Shown piece after piece: positions 25,832 to 33,884 of a stretch of DNA of 33,884 bases. This DNA is from Thermomicrobiaceae bacterium (GTDB lineage Bacteria > Chloroflexota > Chloroflexia > Thermomicrobiales > Thermomicrobiaceae), in the NCBI GenBank assembly GCA_007133615.1, contig SLMJ01000259.1, forward strand, positions 1 to 33,884, written 5' to 3'. A program made the translations under genes and the position numbers. Under the pieces are notes generated by a model that made no database searches, was not told the origin of the DNA, and saw only the letters and a program-made list of their open reading frames with translations. Position 1 is the stretch's first letter, and the number at the start of each line of letters is the position of its first letter.

Positions 25832-26533
25832 CTATCCTCGCGGAACAGTATTCCCCCAGCTTTCGTAGAACGTGACCTCTTTCAGAGGTCGGCGGTTCGC
25901 GGGTTTGAAGTCATCTCCCTTGAACCAGGCAACCGGGATCAAACCTCCCTGTGACACATCTTCTGGAATGCTGAGAAGTTCGGCAGCTTCTGGTTCTGCA
26001 CCCAGATGAATCATGGTAAGTGATGATCCCAGTCCACGGCTTCTCAGTGCCAGCATGAAGCTCCAGGCTGCTGGCCAGAGTTCACCGTAGACCGAGGAAG
26101 CAGCCATATTCACGAGATCCGTGTCGTAGCCCAGCTGTTTGAATAGTTTGCGATCGTCGTCTACTTTCGAAGTTGTACATGGAATCACGTGTACGGGCAC
26201 GTGTTCGATATTCTCAGCCAGAAACCGTGATGACTTCGCCACGCGCCAGGTCTGCTCGTCCCCCTCCTCGATCTGTGATTCCATCGCTTCCAGGAACGGA
26301 AGTTCAATCTTGCGCACGATCTCGGCGAGCGCCTTTCGCTTTTCAGGATCAGTCACGATCAACCAGCGCCAGTTCTGCATGTTGAATCCGTTGGGTGCCT
26401 GGAGGCCGATCTCCAGGCACTCCCGGACAACGTCTAGCGGAACATACCGTTCAAGATCGAGCCGCTGGCGAACCGCGCGGGTTGTCGTCAGAACGTGATC
26501 GACACTGTTGCGATCGATCTCATCAACGCGCAT
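25832..26533 (-). CDS. Nitroreductase-family flavoprotein
   Basis: This 233-residue protein fits the FMN-dependent nitroreductase fold: TTRAVRQRLDLER at about 17-29 for the FMN phosphate, then APNGFNMQNWRWLIV at 46-60, and a C-terminal GLGSSLTMIHLG segment near the flavin. Such enzymes reduce nitro compounds, quinones or other electrophiles, or act as dehydrogenases; the substrate is unknown. GGGGG before the ATG at 26533 supports the start. It is 20 nt downstream of the second methyltransferase gene on the same strand, so the two are probably an operon. Confidence 0.88.
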   Translation of the reverse strand: MRVDEIDRNSVDHVLTTTRAVRQRLDLERYVPLDVVRECLEIGLQAPNGFNMQNWRWLIVTDPEKRKALAEIVRKIELPFLEAMESQIEEGDEQTWRVAKSSRFLAENIEHVPVHVIPCTTSKVDDDRKLFKQLGYDTDLVNMAASSVYGELWPAAWSFMLALRSRGLGSSLTMIHLGAEPEAAELLSIPEDVSQGGLIPVAWFKGDDFKPANRRPLKEVTFYESWGNTVPRG

Positions 26534-26553
26534 CAGAGTTCCCCCATGCTTAT

Positions 26554-27366
26554 CTATCGGACAGTACCGATTACTTCCAGGTGCTTACCCGGAACGACAA
26601 GGGCTCCATTGTTCGAACGTCCACGAGACTCGAAGATCGCGATAAGATCGCGCCTCAATTGTTGCCGCGATGTCTCATCTAGTCGGTTGTACGCGGCCAT
26701 CGCCAGTCCAAAGTTGTCGAGCATGAGGTCGATGTAGTACTCGGCGGAACGGACCGGAAATGCGAGTTCCCGCTCGGTGATCTCGAGGGCCACCCGGTCT
26801 CCGAGCAACTCCTCAACACCCTCAACCGTTCCCCACTTCATCGGTGAAGGAGCTTCGGGAGGCGGAGGCACGTACGACGCAATGGTCTTGTTGAACGTGC
26901 CGATATCGCCATCCGGGGTCCAGGCCGTGAAGCCAATCCGACCGCCAGGCCGGCACACCCGCACCATCTCCTCGGCGGCTTTCTTCTGGTCTGGAGCGAA
27001 GATGACTCCACACGTGGACAGCACCACATCGAACGAATCTGCCGGGTACGGCAGATCCTCGGCATCGGCCTCCTCCAGCGTGACATCCAGTTGTTCCGCC
27101 TGCGCTCGCGCTTTCGCGATCTCGAGGAGTCCCGGGGCATAGTCGATCCCGGTAACGTGCGGGAATCCTCGTCGCTTCGCCGAAAGCGCCGTGTTCCCGG
27201 TTCCCGTTGCGATGTCCAGCACGCGGTGCGTCGGAAGTACTGGAATTGCATCGCAGAGTCGCTCGCTCATCGATGCCAGGTTCATGTGGTTTATGACAAG
27301 CTGATAATCGCCCGTCGGCCACACCTGTTGCTGCGTCTGCTTGATCGTGTTCAGGTCGGTCGCCAT
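26554..27366 (-). CDS. Class I SAM-dependent methyltransferase
   Basis: A 270-residue methyltransferase of the UbiE type. Motif I is VLDIATGTG at 49-57, followed by VTGIDYAPGLLEIAKARA, a DLPYPADSFDVVLSTCG motif IV region and CRPGGRIGFTAW. The substrate cannot be predicted. It is not a close copy of the methyltransferase at 23040. AGGAG about ten bases before the ATG at 27366 supports the start. It is divergent from the XRE/NB-ARC regulator gene, with 195 bases between their starts, and precedes the nitroreductase gene. The layout suggests the regulator controls this operon. Confidence 0.9.
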   Translation of the reverse strand: MATDLNTIKQTQQQVWPTGDYQLVINHMNLASMSERLCDAIPVLPTHRVLDIATGTGNTALSAKRRGFPHVTGIDYAPGLLEIAKARAQAEQLDVTLEEADAEDLPYPADSFDVVLSTCGVIFAPDQKKAAEEMVRVCRPGGRIGFTAWTPDGDIGTFNKTIASYVPPPPEAPSPMKWGTVEGVEELLGDRVALEITERELAFPVRSAEYYIDLMLDNFGLAMAAYNRLDETSRQQLRRDLIAIFESRGRSNNGALVVPGKHLEVIGTVR

Positions 27367-27511
27367 CTATTCATACTCCTTCCATACGTTTCATTCATGA
27401 AGACAACGCGATTCGATACACCCAGACTAGGTTGTCGAAACCTGCGGAGGAAGGCAGAAATGGCAGTTTCGCTGGCGGGTTACCTGAACTTCGTGCGCTC
27501 TGCCGCTTTGC

Positions 27512-27517
27512 TAGAAT
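27512..27517 (+). promoter_or_regulatory. Possible -10 element of the XRE/NB-ARC gene
   Basis: TAGAAT matches five of six bases of TATAAT and lies 44 bases before the ATG at 27562. No good -35 is found 16-18 bases upstream. A 15-base imperfect palindrome (AGGTT/AACCT) at 27429-27443 in the same divergent gap could be an operator. Confidence 0.3.
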
Positions 27518-27561
27518 CGACGCCACAGGATGGTCCAGTCGAAGAGTACGATGAGGGCACG

Positions 27562-29874
27562 ATGGCAAACCAACCGTCGTTCGGCGACGAGCTTCGTCAA
27601 AAACGGCGTGATTCAGGCCTGACACAGGATCAGCTCTCGGAACTATCCGGTGTGAGCATCCGGACGATTACCGATCTCGAGCGCGGCATCGTCAATCGAC
27701 CACGCAGGGATACCGTAAACCTGCTCGCCGAGGGATTGGAGCTCACGTCGGATGAGCGCGAGCATTGGCAGGAGCTGCGACGGCTGTCGTTATCAGAACG
27801 ACCGCACGGGAGCGAAAACACGTCGGCCCTGCCTGAATGGCCAAATCGCCTGATCGGCCGAGAGGACGCAGTTAACGAACTCACCCAGGTTCTGCTTGCA
27901 CCCGAGTCACGACTGATCAGCATCACTGGAGCGGGAGGCATCGGCAAGACTCGGATCGCTGTGGCGACAGCCAAACGCGTGGTCGGCGATTTCGAGGACG
28001 GGGTTCGATTCGTCGATCTGGTGCCGGTGCAGTCTGCAGCATCCGTTCTTCCTGCGATCGCGACCGGGCTGCAGTTGCGCTACTCCGCGGAAGCCGATCT
28101 CCCGGGCGTCATCTCGGAATACCTGCAGCGGCGATCGCTCCTGCTGGTGCTCGATAATCTCGAACACGTTATCGGGGCTGCACCGGATATCGCAACGATC
28201 ATCTCTTCGACCCAACGTTCGAAAATTCTGGTCACCAGCAGAGCACGGCTCCAGGTTCTTGTCGAACACGAGTTCTCGCTGGCCGCGTTCAGACTGCCTG
28301 ACGAGGCTGCAAATGCGGTGAGCGTGCAGAATCCGGCGATCGAACTCTTCGCAGAACGAGCACGCCACGCGAACCCTTCCTTCGAGTTGACCGACGAAAA
28401 TCTCCCCGCAATCATTGAGATCTGTCGGAAGCTGGACGGATTGCCGCTGGCGATCGAGCTGGCTGCCGCCAGAACACGCGTCCTCTCGCCCGAAGAGATG
28501 TTGCCGCAGATACAGGAGCGGATCGACCTGCTTCGCAGTTCGTTCCGGGATGTTCCCCACCGCCATCGAACACTGCTGGACGCCGTCTCCTGGAGCTACA
28601 ACTTGCTGGCCCCGGAGGAGCAGCGAGTTCTCAGGCAGCTTGCCGTCTTCGTCGGAAGCTGGACGCTGGACGCAGCTGAGCACGTTTGCGATGCGCGGGT
28701 CGAGGTGATCGACACCCTGTCTGCGCTGATTGACAGCAGTCTGGTCGAACGGGTCAATCCATCCGCGTCGCGTTCGCGTTTTCGAATGCTCGAGACGATT
28801 CGCCAGTTCAGCCTCGAAGAACTGCACCGTTCAGGCGAGTACCCGAAATCTCGTGCGGCGCACGCCCGGTACGTGCGCGATCTGACAGAGCGGCTTGTTC
28901 CGGATCTGCTCGGACCAGACCCCGTCGAGGAAATGGAGCAGATTGACCAGGACATGCCAAACATCCGACTGGCTCTGGATTGGGCGCAGCAACATGATCC
29001 ACAGACTGGACAGGCAATATGTGGGGCCGTGTCGTGGTACTGGCTTCGCGTTCGTGGCGACCTCACCGAAGCGCGACAGTTGATAGACCGGGCACTCCAG
29101 TCTTCACCGGAACTGTCAGACGCGCGGATGCGCGCCCTGGCTGGTCTGTCCTGGATTGCCCACATGCAGCAGGATATCGATACGGCACGAGCAGCAGGCA
29201 ACGAATCGCTCGACATTGCCCGGGAGTCCGGAGACTCGTGGTACTGCGCCTGGAATCTCCACATGCTGGGACGAATCGCGTACTTTGATCAGGAACCGGA
29301 TCAGGCAACGAAGTACGCGGAAGAAAGTCTCCACCTTGCAATTCAGCTCGGCGACAGCTGGCTGAAAGGCTGGTGTTTCCAACTCCTCGGTATCGCACGT
29401 TTCATTGCCGGGGAATCTGCGCTGGCCCGTCCGTACCTCGAAACCAGCTACGAGACCTGGGCATCGATCGATGACGAGTTCGGAATGGCGGCCCTCAGCG
29501 CGTTGCTCGGCGTTGTGAACCGAATGGAGGGCAACGATCGCAAGGCGCTGGAGCTCCTGCAAACCAGCTTGCATCGCTACCGGCATCTCGGAGCACTCTG
29601 GTTTGCCTCGAACTTCATCGCCGAGATCGTAACGATTACAACCCGGCTCGGTGAATTCGATCTCGCGGTACGTCTCTCCGGCTTCGTCGAGGAAGGCTGG
29701 AGTCAGACCGGCGCCGGCCCGGCTCCATTTACCCGGGAGAGCTATGCAGAAGCACTGGAGATCCTGAGAGATGAACTGGAACCCGGTACATTCGCTGCGC
29801 TTCGGGAGCAGGGTCGATCGATGACGCTTGAGGAGGCGGTTTCCGCCGCCCTTCAGAGCGGATCCATCGCGTAG
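27562..29874 (+). CDS. XRE-HTH / NB-ARC ATPase / TPR regulator
   Basis: A 770-residue signal-transduction ATPase with numerous domains. An XRE-type helix-turn-helix covers about 5-60 (GLTQDQLSELSGVSIRTITDLERG). A STAND/NB-ARC NTPase follows, with Walker A GAGGIGKT at 123-130, Walker B LLLVLDN at 193-199, TSR at 225-227 and GLPLAIELAAA at 293-303. After a winged-helix-like region near 400-450, TPR-like helices run to the end. Such proteins bind ligand through the TPRs, then oligomerise with ATP. The frame is open back to 27091 across the divergent methyltransferase gene, but ATG 27562 has GAGGG five bases upstream and starts the HTH. It ends one base before the convergent GH4 stop. Confidence 0.92.
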   Translation: MANQPSFGDELRQKRRDSGLTQDQLSELSGVSIRTITDLERGIVNRPRRDTVNLLAEGLELTSDEREHWQELRRLSLSERPHGSENTSALPEWPNRLIGREDAVNELTQVLLAPESRLISITGAGGIGKTRIAVATAKRVVGDFEDGVRFVDLVPVQSAASVLPAIATGLQLRYSAEADLPGVISEYLQRRSLLLVLDNLEHVIGAAPDIATIISSTQRSKILVTSRARLQVLVEHEFSLAAFRLPDEAANAVSVQNPAIELFAERARHANPSFELTDENLPAIIEICRKLDGLPLAIELAAARTRVLSPEEMLPQIQERIDLLRSSFRDVPHRHRTLLDAVSWSYNLLAPEEQRVLRQLAVFVGSWTLDAAEHVCDARVEVIDTLSALIDSSLVERVNPSASRSRFRMLETIRQFSLEELHRSGEYPKSRAAHARYVRDLTERLVPDLLGPDPVEEMEQIDQDMPNIRLALDWAQQHDPQTGQAICGAVSWYWLRVRGDLTEARQLIDRALQSSPELSDARMRALAGLSWIAHMQQDIDTARAAGNESLDIARESGDSWYCAWNLHMLGRIAYFDQEPDQATKYAEESLHLAIQLGDSWLKGWCFQLLGIARFIAGESALARPYLETSYETWASIDDEFGMAALSALLGVVNRMEGNDRKALELLQTSLHRYRHLGALWFASNFIAEIVTITTRLGEFDLAVRLSGFVEEGWSQTGAGPAPFTRESYAEALEILRDELEPGTFAALREQGRSMTLEEAVSAALQSGSIA

Positions 29875-29875
29875 G

Positions 29876-31234
29876 TCATATTGGCGCTGTCAGCTCGGTC
29901 AGCCAATCCCGCTCTGCTTCGAACATCTCGTCAACCATCTGCCGGATCTGTTCGAGTGTGAGCATCGCGCCGGTTAACGGGTCGAGTGCGACCGCGTGGT
30001 AGACGTGCTCCCGGTCTCCGGTCAGTGCTGCTTCAACGGCGAGTTCCTGGACATTGATATTTGTTCGATTCACCGCAGCGCATTGAGGCGGGAGTGGTCC
30101 CGGAGCGGTGGGTTGGACCCCGTTGGAATCGACCAGACAGGCAACTTCCACCGTGCAACGCTCCGGCAGGTTCGGGATCAGCCCGTGGTTCGGCACGTTT
30201 CCGTAGATCACCCGCGGCTGGCCAGTCACCATGCTGTGCATGATGAACGCACCGTACTCGCTGGATGCCTCCAGTTTCTCCTTGAAGCGCGCAACGTACT
30301 CCCGGGTACGGCCTTCGACATCGCGCACCCGGTCCGCTGGATGTGGCGGCCAGCGCTCCGGTATGTACTCCGCCACCAGTTCTGGGCTCTTCCGGAAATA
30401 TGGCATGTACTCCGAAGCGTGGTGGCTCGACTCCGTGTGGAAGTAGCCAAACGCTTCCATGATCGCGGTCCGCACTCGTTCCTGAGTGCCCTCGTAGGTC
30501 GTCGCACCCTGTTGAACGCTGTGATCGCCCGAATCCGGCGCGACATTCGCAAGTTGCTGGGCCCGGCCAAACCGCTCGCCCATAACCTGATACAGACGCG
30601 GATACAGATCTTCATCTCCTCGACGAAACTCGAGAAACCAGGCCTGGTGATTGATACCGGCGACCCGGAACTGAATGTCATCGTATGGAATCTCGAGTTG
30701 CTGCGCCAGCATATGGGACGTGTTCTGGACACTGTGGCAGAGCCCGACCGGTGTCACCCCGAGCTCGGACATGAACCAGCAGTTCATCGCCATCGGGTTC
30801 GCGTAATTTATCACCTGGGCGTTCGGGCAGAGCTCTTCGATGTCATCGACGATCCCCTCGTACACTGGCGCAGCCCGCATGAAACTGAACACGCCGCCCG
30901 GTCCGATCGTGTCACCGACAGTCTGGTCGATGCCGTATTTGAGCGGAATCTCCTTGTCGATCCGACGGGTTTCGTCATCGCCGATATAGAAGGTGATGAT
31001 CACGAAATCTGCGCCATCGAGCGCGGTACGCCGATCATCCGTCGCTTTAACCGAGGTCGAAAATCCGTGGTGGTCGATGATCTCGCGGGCCGCATCCCGG
31101 GTCCGTTCCGCGCGGTCCAGATAGATGTCCATCAGACTGATCGTGCAATCCCGCAGCTCGGGAAAGCTCAGAACATCTCCGATCAACCTGAGCGGAAAGA
31201 CGTAGCCACCAGCGCCGATGATCGCGATCTTCAT
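29876..31234 (-). CDS. Glycoside hydrolase family 4 (alpha-galactosidase-like)
   Basis: GH4 enzymes hydrolyse alpha- or beta-glycosides by an NAD-dependent redox mechanism with a divalent metal. This 452-residue protein has the Rossmann start with GAGG at 7-10, Asp36 for the NAD ribose, ANPM at 145-148, GLCHSVQ with metal ligand Cys166, and GINHQAW with ligand His196. The pattern is closest to MelA-type alpha-galactosidases and alpha-glucuronidases; specificity is not certain. GGGGAGG sits seven bases before the ATG at 31234. It has no sugar transporter or sugar regulator beside it, which is unusual for the family. Confidence 0.9.
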   Translation of the reverse strand: MKIAIIGAGGYVFPLRLIGDVLSFPELRDCTISLMDIYLDRAERTRDAAREIIDHHGFSTSVKATDDRRTALDGADFVIITFYIGDDETRRIDKEIPLKYGIDQTVGDTIGPGGVFSFMRAAPVYEGIVDDIEELCPNAQVINYANPMAMNCWFMSELGVTPVGLCHSVQNTSHMLAQQLEIPYDDIQFRVAGINHQAWFLEFRRGDEDLYPRLYQVMGERFGRAQQLANVAPDSGDHSVQQGATTYEGTQERVRTAIMEAFGYFHTESSHHASEYMPYFRKSPELVAEYIPERWPPHPADRVRDVEGRTREYVARFKEKLEASSEYGAFIMHSMVTGQPRVIYGNVPNHGLIPNLPERCTVEVACLVDSNGVQPTAPGPLPPQCAAVNRTNINVQELAVEAALTGDREHVYHAVALDPLTGAMLTLEQIRQMVDEMFEAERDWLTELTAPI

Positions 31235-31363
31235 GCCGAATCCTCCCCGCCATTTGATTTATGAGCTGTCGTTGAATCAGTATCGCAGAAGTGCGGTTCG
31301 GCAGGTTGCCGCTGACGCTAAGTTATGGTCCATTGTTCGAGTCAGGGCAGAAGAGATGACCGC

Positions 31364-31714
31364 TCACTCGTCACTCGCCGGCCAGCCAAGGGTCAGCAGG
31401 AAGGCACCATCCTCCAGCGCGCGAACCGTGTGCGGAACCTTCTTCCTGAGCGCAATGTAGTCGCCTGCCGCCAGCCTTTCCGCTTCTCCACCGTGAACAA
31501 CCTCGAATTGCCCGCTCAGGATCTGAAGAGAAATCGACACCGGGACAGCGTGTTCATCGAGCTGCACGCCGCTTCGCATCGTCACCAGTGTGACGCGGAG
31601 GTCATCCTCTTTGACCAGGATCTCCGCACGCCGGCCCGATTCGTTATCTTGCGGCTTCAAACGATTAATCTCATCGGCTAATCTGTGTCGAGCCAGAACG
31701 TTGCCATCTGCCAT
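31364..31714 (-). CDS. Small cupin-domain protein
   Basis: This 116-residue protein is mostly one cupin barrel. The first motif reads G-VQLDEHAVPVS-ISLQILSGQFEV; it has His55 but the second histidine of the usual HxH is missing, so metal binding may be reduced or different. The second motif, GDYIALRKKVPHTV, keeps His95. The frame extends upstream to 31801, but ATG 31714 has GGAGG seven bases before it. It may bind a small ligand and is divergent from the dehydrogenase gene at 31879. It is the neighbour of the GH4 gene on the same strand. Confidence 0.8.
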   Translation of the reverse strand: MADGNVLARHRLADEINRLKPQDNESGRRAEILVKEDDLRVTLVTMRSGVQLDEHAVPVSISLQILSGQFEVVHGGEAERLAAGDYIALRKKVPHTVRALEDGAFLLTLGWPASDE

Positions 31715-31805
31715 GCTATGCCTCCGAATCAGTCTTTTGTCGCCACTTTTCGCTGCCGCTTTCTTGAACAGCCTAACAGAGCAACATTTTCTGGACATCA
31801 TCTGT

Positions 31806-31833
31806 TTGACGTTCGTTCCAGTTCAGGTACGAT
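31806..31833 (+). promoter_or_regulatory. Sigma-70-like promoter for the dehydrogenase gene
   Basis: TTGACG (five of six bases) and TACGAT (four of six) are separated by 16 bases, ending 45 bases before the ATG at 31879. It is the best promoter match I found in the window. Confidence 0.5.
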
Positions 31834-31878
31834 GTCAGTCAGGCACGATCCTGGCGTACATCACCAAGGAGATCCGTA

Positions 31879-32775
31879 ATGGCAACATCCACCACTGCTA
31901 CGGTCGGACTGCTCAGCCCAGGCGACATGGGCCATTCGGTTGGCAAGGTCCTGGTTCACTGGGGAATGCCGGTCTACACCTGCCTCACGGGTCGGAGCCA
32001 GCGCTCGGCCGATCTCGCCGCTGATGCGGGGCTGTCAGTCAGTTCATCGCTCGAAGAGCTGGTTCAGCAGGTTGATCTGTTTCTGTCGATCGTCCCCCCA
32101 GCCCGGGCGACGGACGTTGCACGGTCGATTGCCGATGCCGTCCAGTCAACGGGGACTGATCTGATGTATCTCGACTGCAACGCGATCGCTCCGGAAACGA
32201 CGCGGGAAGTCGGCGAGATCGTGGAGTCCGCCGGTGCAACGTTCGTCGACGGCGGCATTATCGGCCCGCCACCAAAGATCGACGGTCCGGGACCGCGAGT
32301 ATACGTGTCTGGCCCTGCTGCCGCCGGAATCGTGGCGCTCCGGGACTACGGCCTCGATATCCAACCAATTGGTGATGTTGTCGGTCATGCTTCCGGTGTC
32401 AAGATGTGCTACGCGGCATTGACCAAGGGACTCACCGCGCTGGGCACCGAGTTGCTTGTTGCCGCAGAGGCAATGGGTCTGACGGAACCGCTCCGAGCAG
32501 AGTTCGAGTACAGCCAGAAGCAACTGCTCGACCATTTCGAACGTTCCATACCTGGAATGCCGCCCAAAGCGTATCGCTGGGTTGGTGAGATGGAAGAGAT
32601 CGCAAAAACGTTCGACGATGTCGGGATGACGCCCAGGATCCTGCTTGGCGCCGCAGACATGTATCGACTTGTCGGCGAAACCGAGCTCGCGCAGGAGACG
32701 CCGGAAAATCGGACGCGTGGACAGGACCTCAAGGACGTAATCGAGATTCTGAACGGCGCACTGCCAGAGCGCTGA
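31879..32775 (+). CDS. NADP-type beta-hydroxyacid dehydrogenase with DUF1932-like C-terminus
   Basis: This 298-residue enzyme belongs to the 6-phosphogluconate/3-hydroxyisobutyrate dehydrogenase superfamily. The Rossmann motif is GLLSPGDMG at 10-18; an Arg39-Ser40 after the second beta strand favours NADP. The substrate loop is DGGIIGPPP at 124-132 and the catalytic lysine is probably Lys175 in HASGVKMCYAALTKG. The C-terminal half is the DUF1932 type. Its substrate is unknown; it is not a second gnd. AAGGAG seven bases before the ATG fixes the start. It is divergent from the cupin gene. Confidence 0.87.
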   Translation: MATSTTATVGLLSPGDMGHSVGKVLVHWGMPVYTCLTGRSQRSADLAADAGLSVSSSLEELVQQVDLFLSIVPPARATDVARSIADAVQSTGTDLMYLDCNAIAPETTREVGEIVESAGATFVDGGIIGPPPKIDGPGPRVYVSGPAAAGIVALRDYGLDIQPIGDVVGHASGVKMCYAALTKGLTALGTELLVAAEAMGLTEPLRAEFEYSQKQLLDHFERSIPGMPPKAYRWVGEMEEIAKTFDDVGMTPRILLGAADMYRLVGETELAQETPENRTRGQDLKDVIEILNGALPER

Positions 32776-32839
32776 TCGCAAGAAATCCCGATTCCTGAAG
32801 TGACACGAAGTGAGCGAGAACCGCAGGTTGAATTCAGCG

Positions 32840-33884
32840 ATGAAGCGATCCAGAAATCGAGTACGGCTTCAACACCTGGGAGTGTTGCTGGTCGTCAGCC
32901 TCATCATTGCTGCCGGCGTTTCCAGTGTGTTCGCCGGAGACGGTTCCGGACACGAGGATTCGCTCGACTGGCTCGGCCAGGACGCTCCTGTCTTCCCGGA
33001 GGTATCCGGCGATTCGGTGTCGGTCGATTCCTCGCGTGGGCAGTCAACGTCACTTGACACTCGCGCTCCGCTGGATCGCAGTCCAGACGACGATCGTTCC
33101 GCCGGATTCCTTCAGGTATTTCATCCGGACGAACGCGAACGGGTCACCCCGACGACCAGTTTCCCGGCGTCGGCGGTTGCTCAGATCGAGATGTACCAGA
33201 GCGGTTCCCGGGTCGGCACCTGTACGGGCGCGTTCGTTGGCCCGGATGCGGTGCTTACCGCCGGGCACTGCCTGTATCTGCAGGATTCCGGCTGGGCGGA
33301 TGCAATCGCAGTTGTGCCTGGCAAAGACGGAACTACGGAGCCTTTCGGATATCAGATGGCATCGAACGCATGGGTTCCTCAGGGCTGGATTGATTCACAC
33401 AGTGCATTCTGGGACTGGGGCGTTCTGCGCCTCGGTGATTCCAGCATGGGTAACGACGTCGGCTGGCTGGAAATCGGTGTCCTGCAGTCTGACTCGCTCA
33501 ATGCAACCAACTTCCACCCGGTCATTTCCGGATATCCGGGCGACAAGGATCCGGGAACGCAATGGATCGGTACGGAGCCATCCTTCACGAACGTCACGGC
33601 CACGCACCTCTACTACCGGATCGATACCTACTCCGGGCAGAGCGGAGCAGCGATCTGGCGCGGGAACGACAGCGTTGTTGTCGGCATCCACATGGGCTAC
33701 ACATCCGGCACCAACATTGGCACCCGAATCGACCAGCAGTTGCTGAATGACATCAAGAGTGCGTGCGCGGAGATGAACTGCAACCTGAGCTACTTCGTTG
33801 AATCCGATCAACCAGATCCGGATCCGACCGCTACGCCCGTGCCAACCAGCACCCCAACACCCGATCCAACGGCAACTCCACAGC
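32840..33884 (+). CDS. Secreted V8/trypsin-like serine protease (runs off the window)
   Basis: The frame is open from ATG 32840 to the right edge, giving 348 visible residues. A basic n-region and hydrophobic stretch at about 13-30, with a VFA cleavage site, form a Sec signal peptide. A propeptide-like acidic/Ser-rich segment covers about 33-105. The chymotrypsin-fold catalytic triad is present: TAGHC with His143, WDWGVLRL with Asp192, and YSGQSGAAIW with Ser268, as in glutamyl-endopeptidase/V8 proteases. A Thr-Pro-Asp-rich linker (about 330 onward) continues past the edge, so another domain probably follows. An in-frame GTG at 32810 is an alternative start, but neither has a strong ribosome binding site. 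Confidence 0.9.
   Translation, partial: MKRSRNRVRLQHLGVLLVVSLIIAAGVSSVFAGDGSGHEDSLDWLGQDAPVFPEVSGDSVSVDSSRGQSTSLDTRAPLDRSPDDDRSAGFLQVFHPDERERVTPTTSFPASAVAQIEMYQSGSRVGTCTGAFVGPDAVLTAGHCLYLQDSGWADAIAVVPGKDGTTEPFGYQMASNAWVPQGWIDSHSAFWDWGVLRLGDSSMGNDVGWLEIGVLQSDSLNATNFHPVISGYPGDKDPGTQWIGTEPSFTNVTATHLYYRIDTYSGQSGAAIWRGNDSVVVGIHMGYTSGTNIGTRIDQQLLNDIKSACAEMNCNLSYFVESDQPDPDPTATPVPTSTPTPDPTATPQ

Noticed and set aside
27091-27561. N-terminal extension of the XRE/NB-ARC regulator
   Set aside because: The open frame runs through the divergent methyltransferase gene; the ATG at 27562 has GAGGG and directly begins the HTH domain.
32907-33746. A 279-codon open frame over the right-hand protease region
   Set aside because: It is Arg/Ser-rich, has no ribosome binding site and runs in another frame over the gene encoding an intact signal peptide and serine-protease triad.
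1-33884. CRISPR arrays, transposases, integrase or att sites
   Set aside because: No regularly spaced repeats, recombinase-like proteins or flanking direct repeats were seen.

Overview
The window is a roughly 60% GC, gene-dense bacterial chromosome segment with about 29 protein genes and no RNA gene, CRISPR array or insertion sequence that I could recognise. The gene mix suggests a Chloroflexota bacterium, most likely of the Thermomicrobia/Sphaerobacter type. The clues are a fused transaldolase-phosphoglucose isomerase beside zwf-opcA, a TreT-like trehalose synthase, a YibE/F protein, large XRE/NB-ARC/TPR and TPR/LuxR regulators, secreted proteins with Thr-Pro-Asp-rich tails, and frequent GTG/TTG starts. 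This placement is inference; no marker gene was compared with a database.

Layout. Bases 1-139 hold the tail of an unidentified gene. On the minus strand (241-2737) dnaA is followed 22 nt later by an arginine deiminase/DDAH-family hydrolase; dnaN is not adjacent. A 515-nt non-coding region rich in inverted repeats (2738-3252) separates dnaA from a plus-strand sugar-phosphate operon (3253-10554): tal-pgi fusion, short-form gnd, zwf, opcA and pgl. Together these encode the whole oxidative pentose phosphate branch plus the enzymes that link it back to glycolysis. From 10551 to 17410 lie a DUF309 protein, a secreted protein, a TreT-like glycosyltransferase, an ABM-like small protein with a DUF1028 protein and a YibE/F membrane protein, a rhomboid protease, and two YtxH-like small proteins, one of them a 55-residue gene.

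From 17633 to 23043 there are two succinyl-CoA-synthetase-type gene pairs. The first (17633-19664) is canonical sucCD. The second (20939-23043) keeps the phosphohistidine machinery but has lost the substrate-loop signature and the canonical grasp loop, so it probably activates another carboxylic acid. A HEAT-like protein gene lies between them on the opposite strand.

The segment 23040-29874 carries two SAM-dependent methyltransferases, a nitroreductase-family protein and two large regulators (TPR-LuxR and XRE-NB-ARC-TPR). Three CACGTA-type repeats lie between the luxR-type gene and the methyltransferase gene. The right end has a GH4 glycosidase, a cupin divergent from an NADP-type beta-hydroxyacid dehydrogenase, and a secreted V8/trypsin-like serine protease that runs off the window.

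The best candidates for something undescribed are the divergent CoA ligase pair, the structured region between dnaA and tal-pgi, and the repeat cluster beside the LuxR-type gene. I found no clear sign of a new defence or mobile system.
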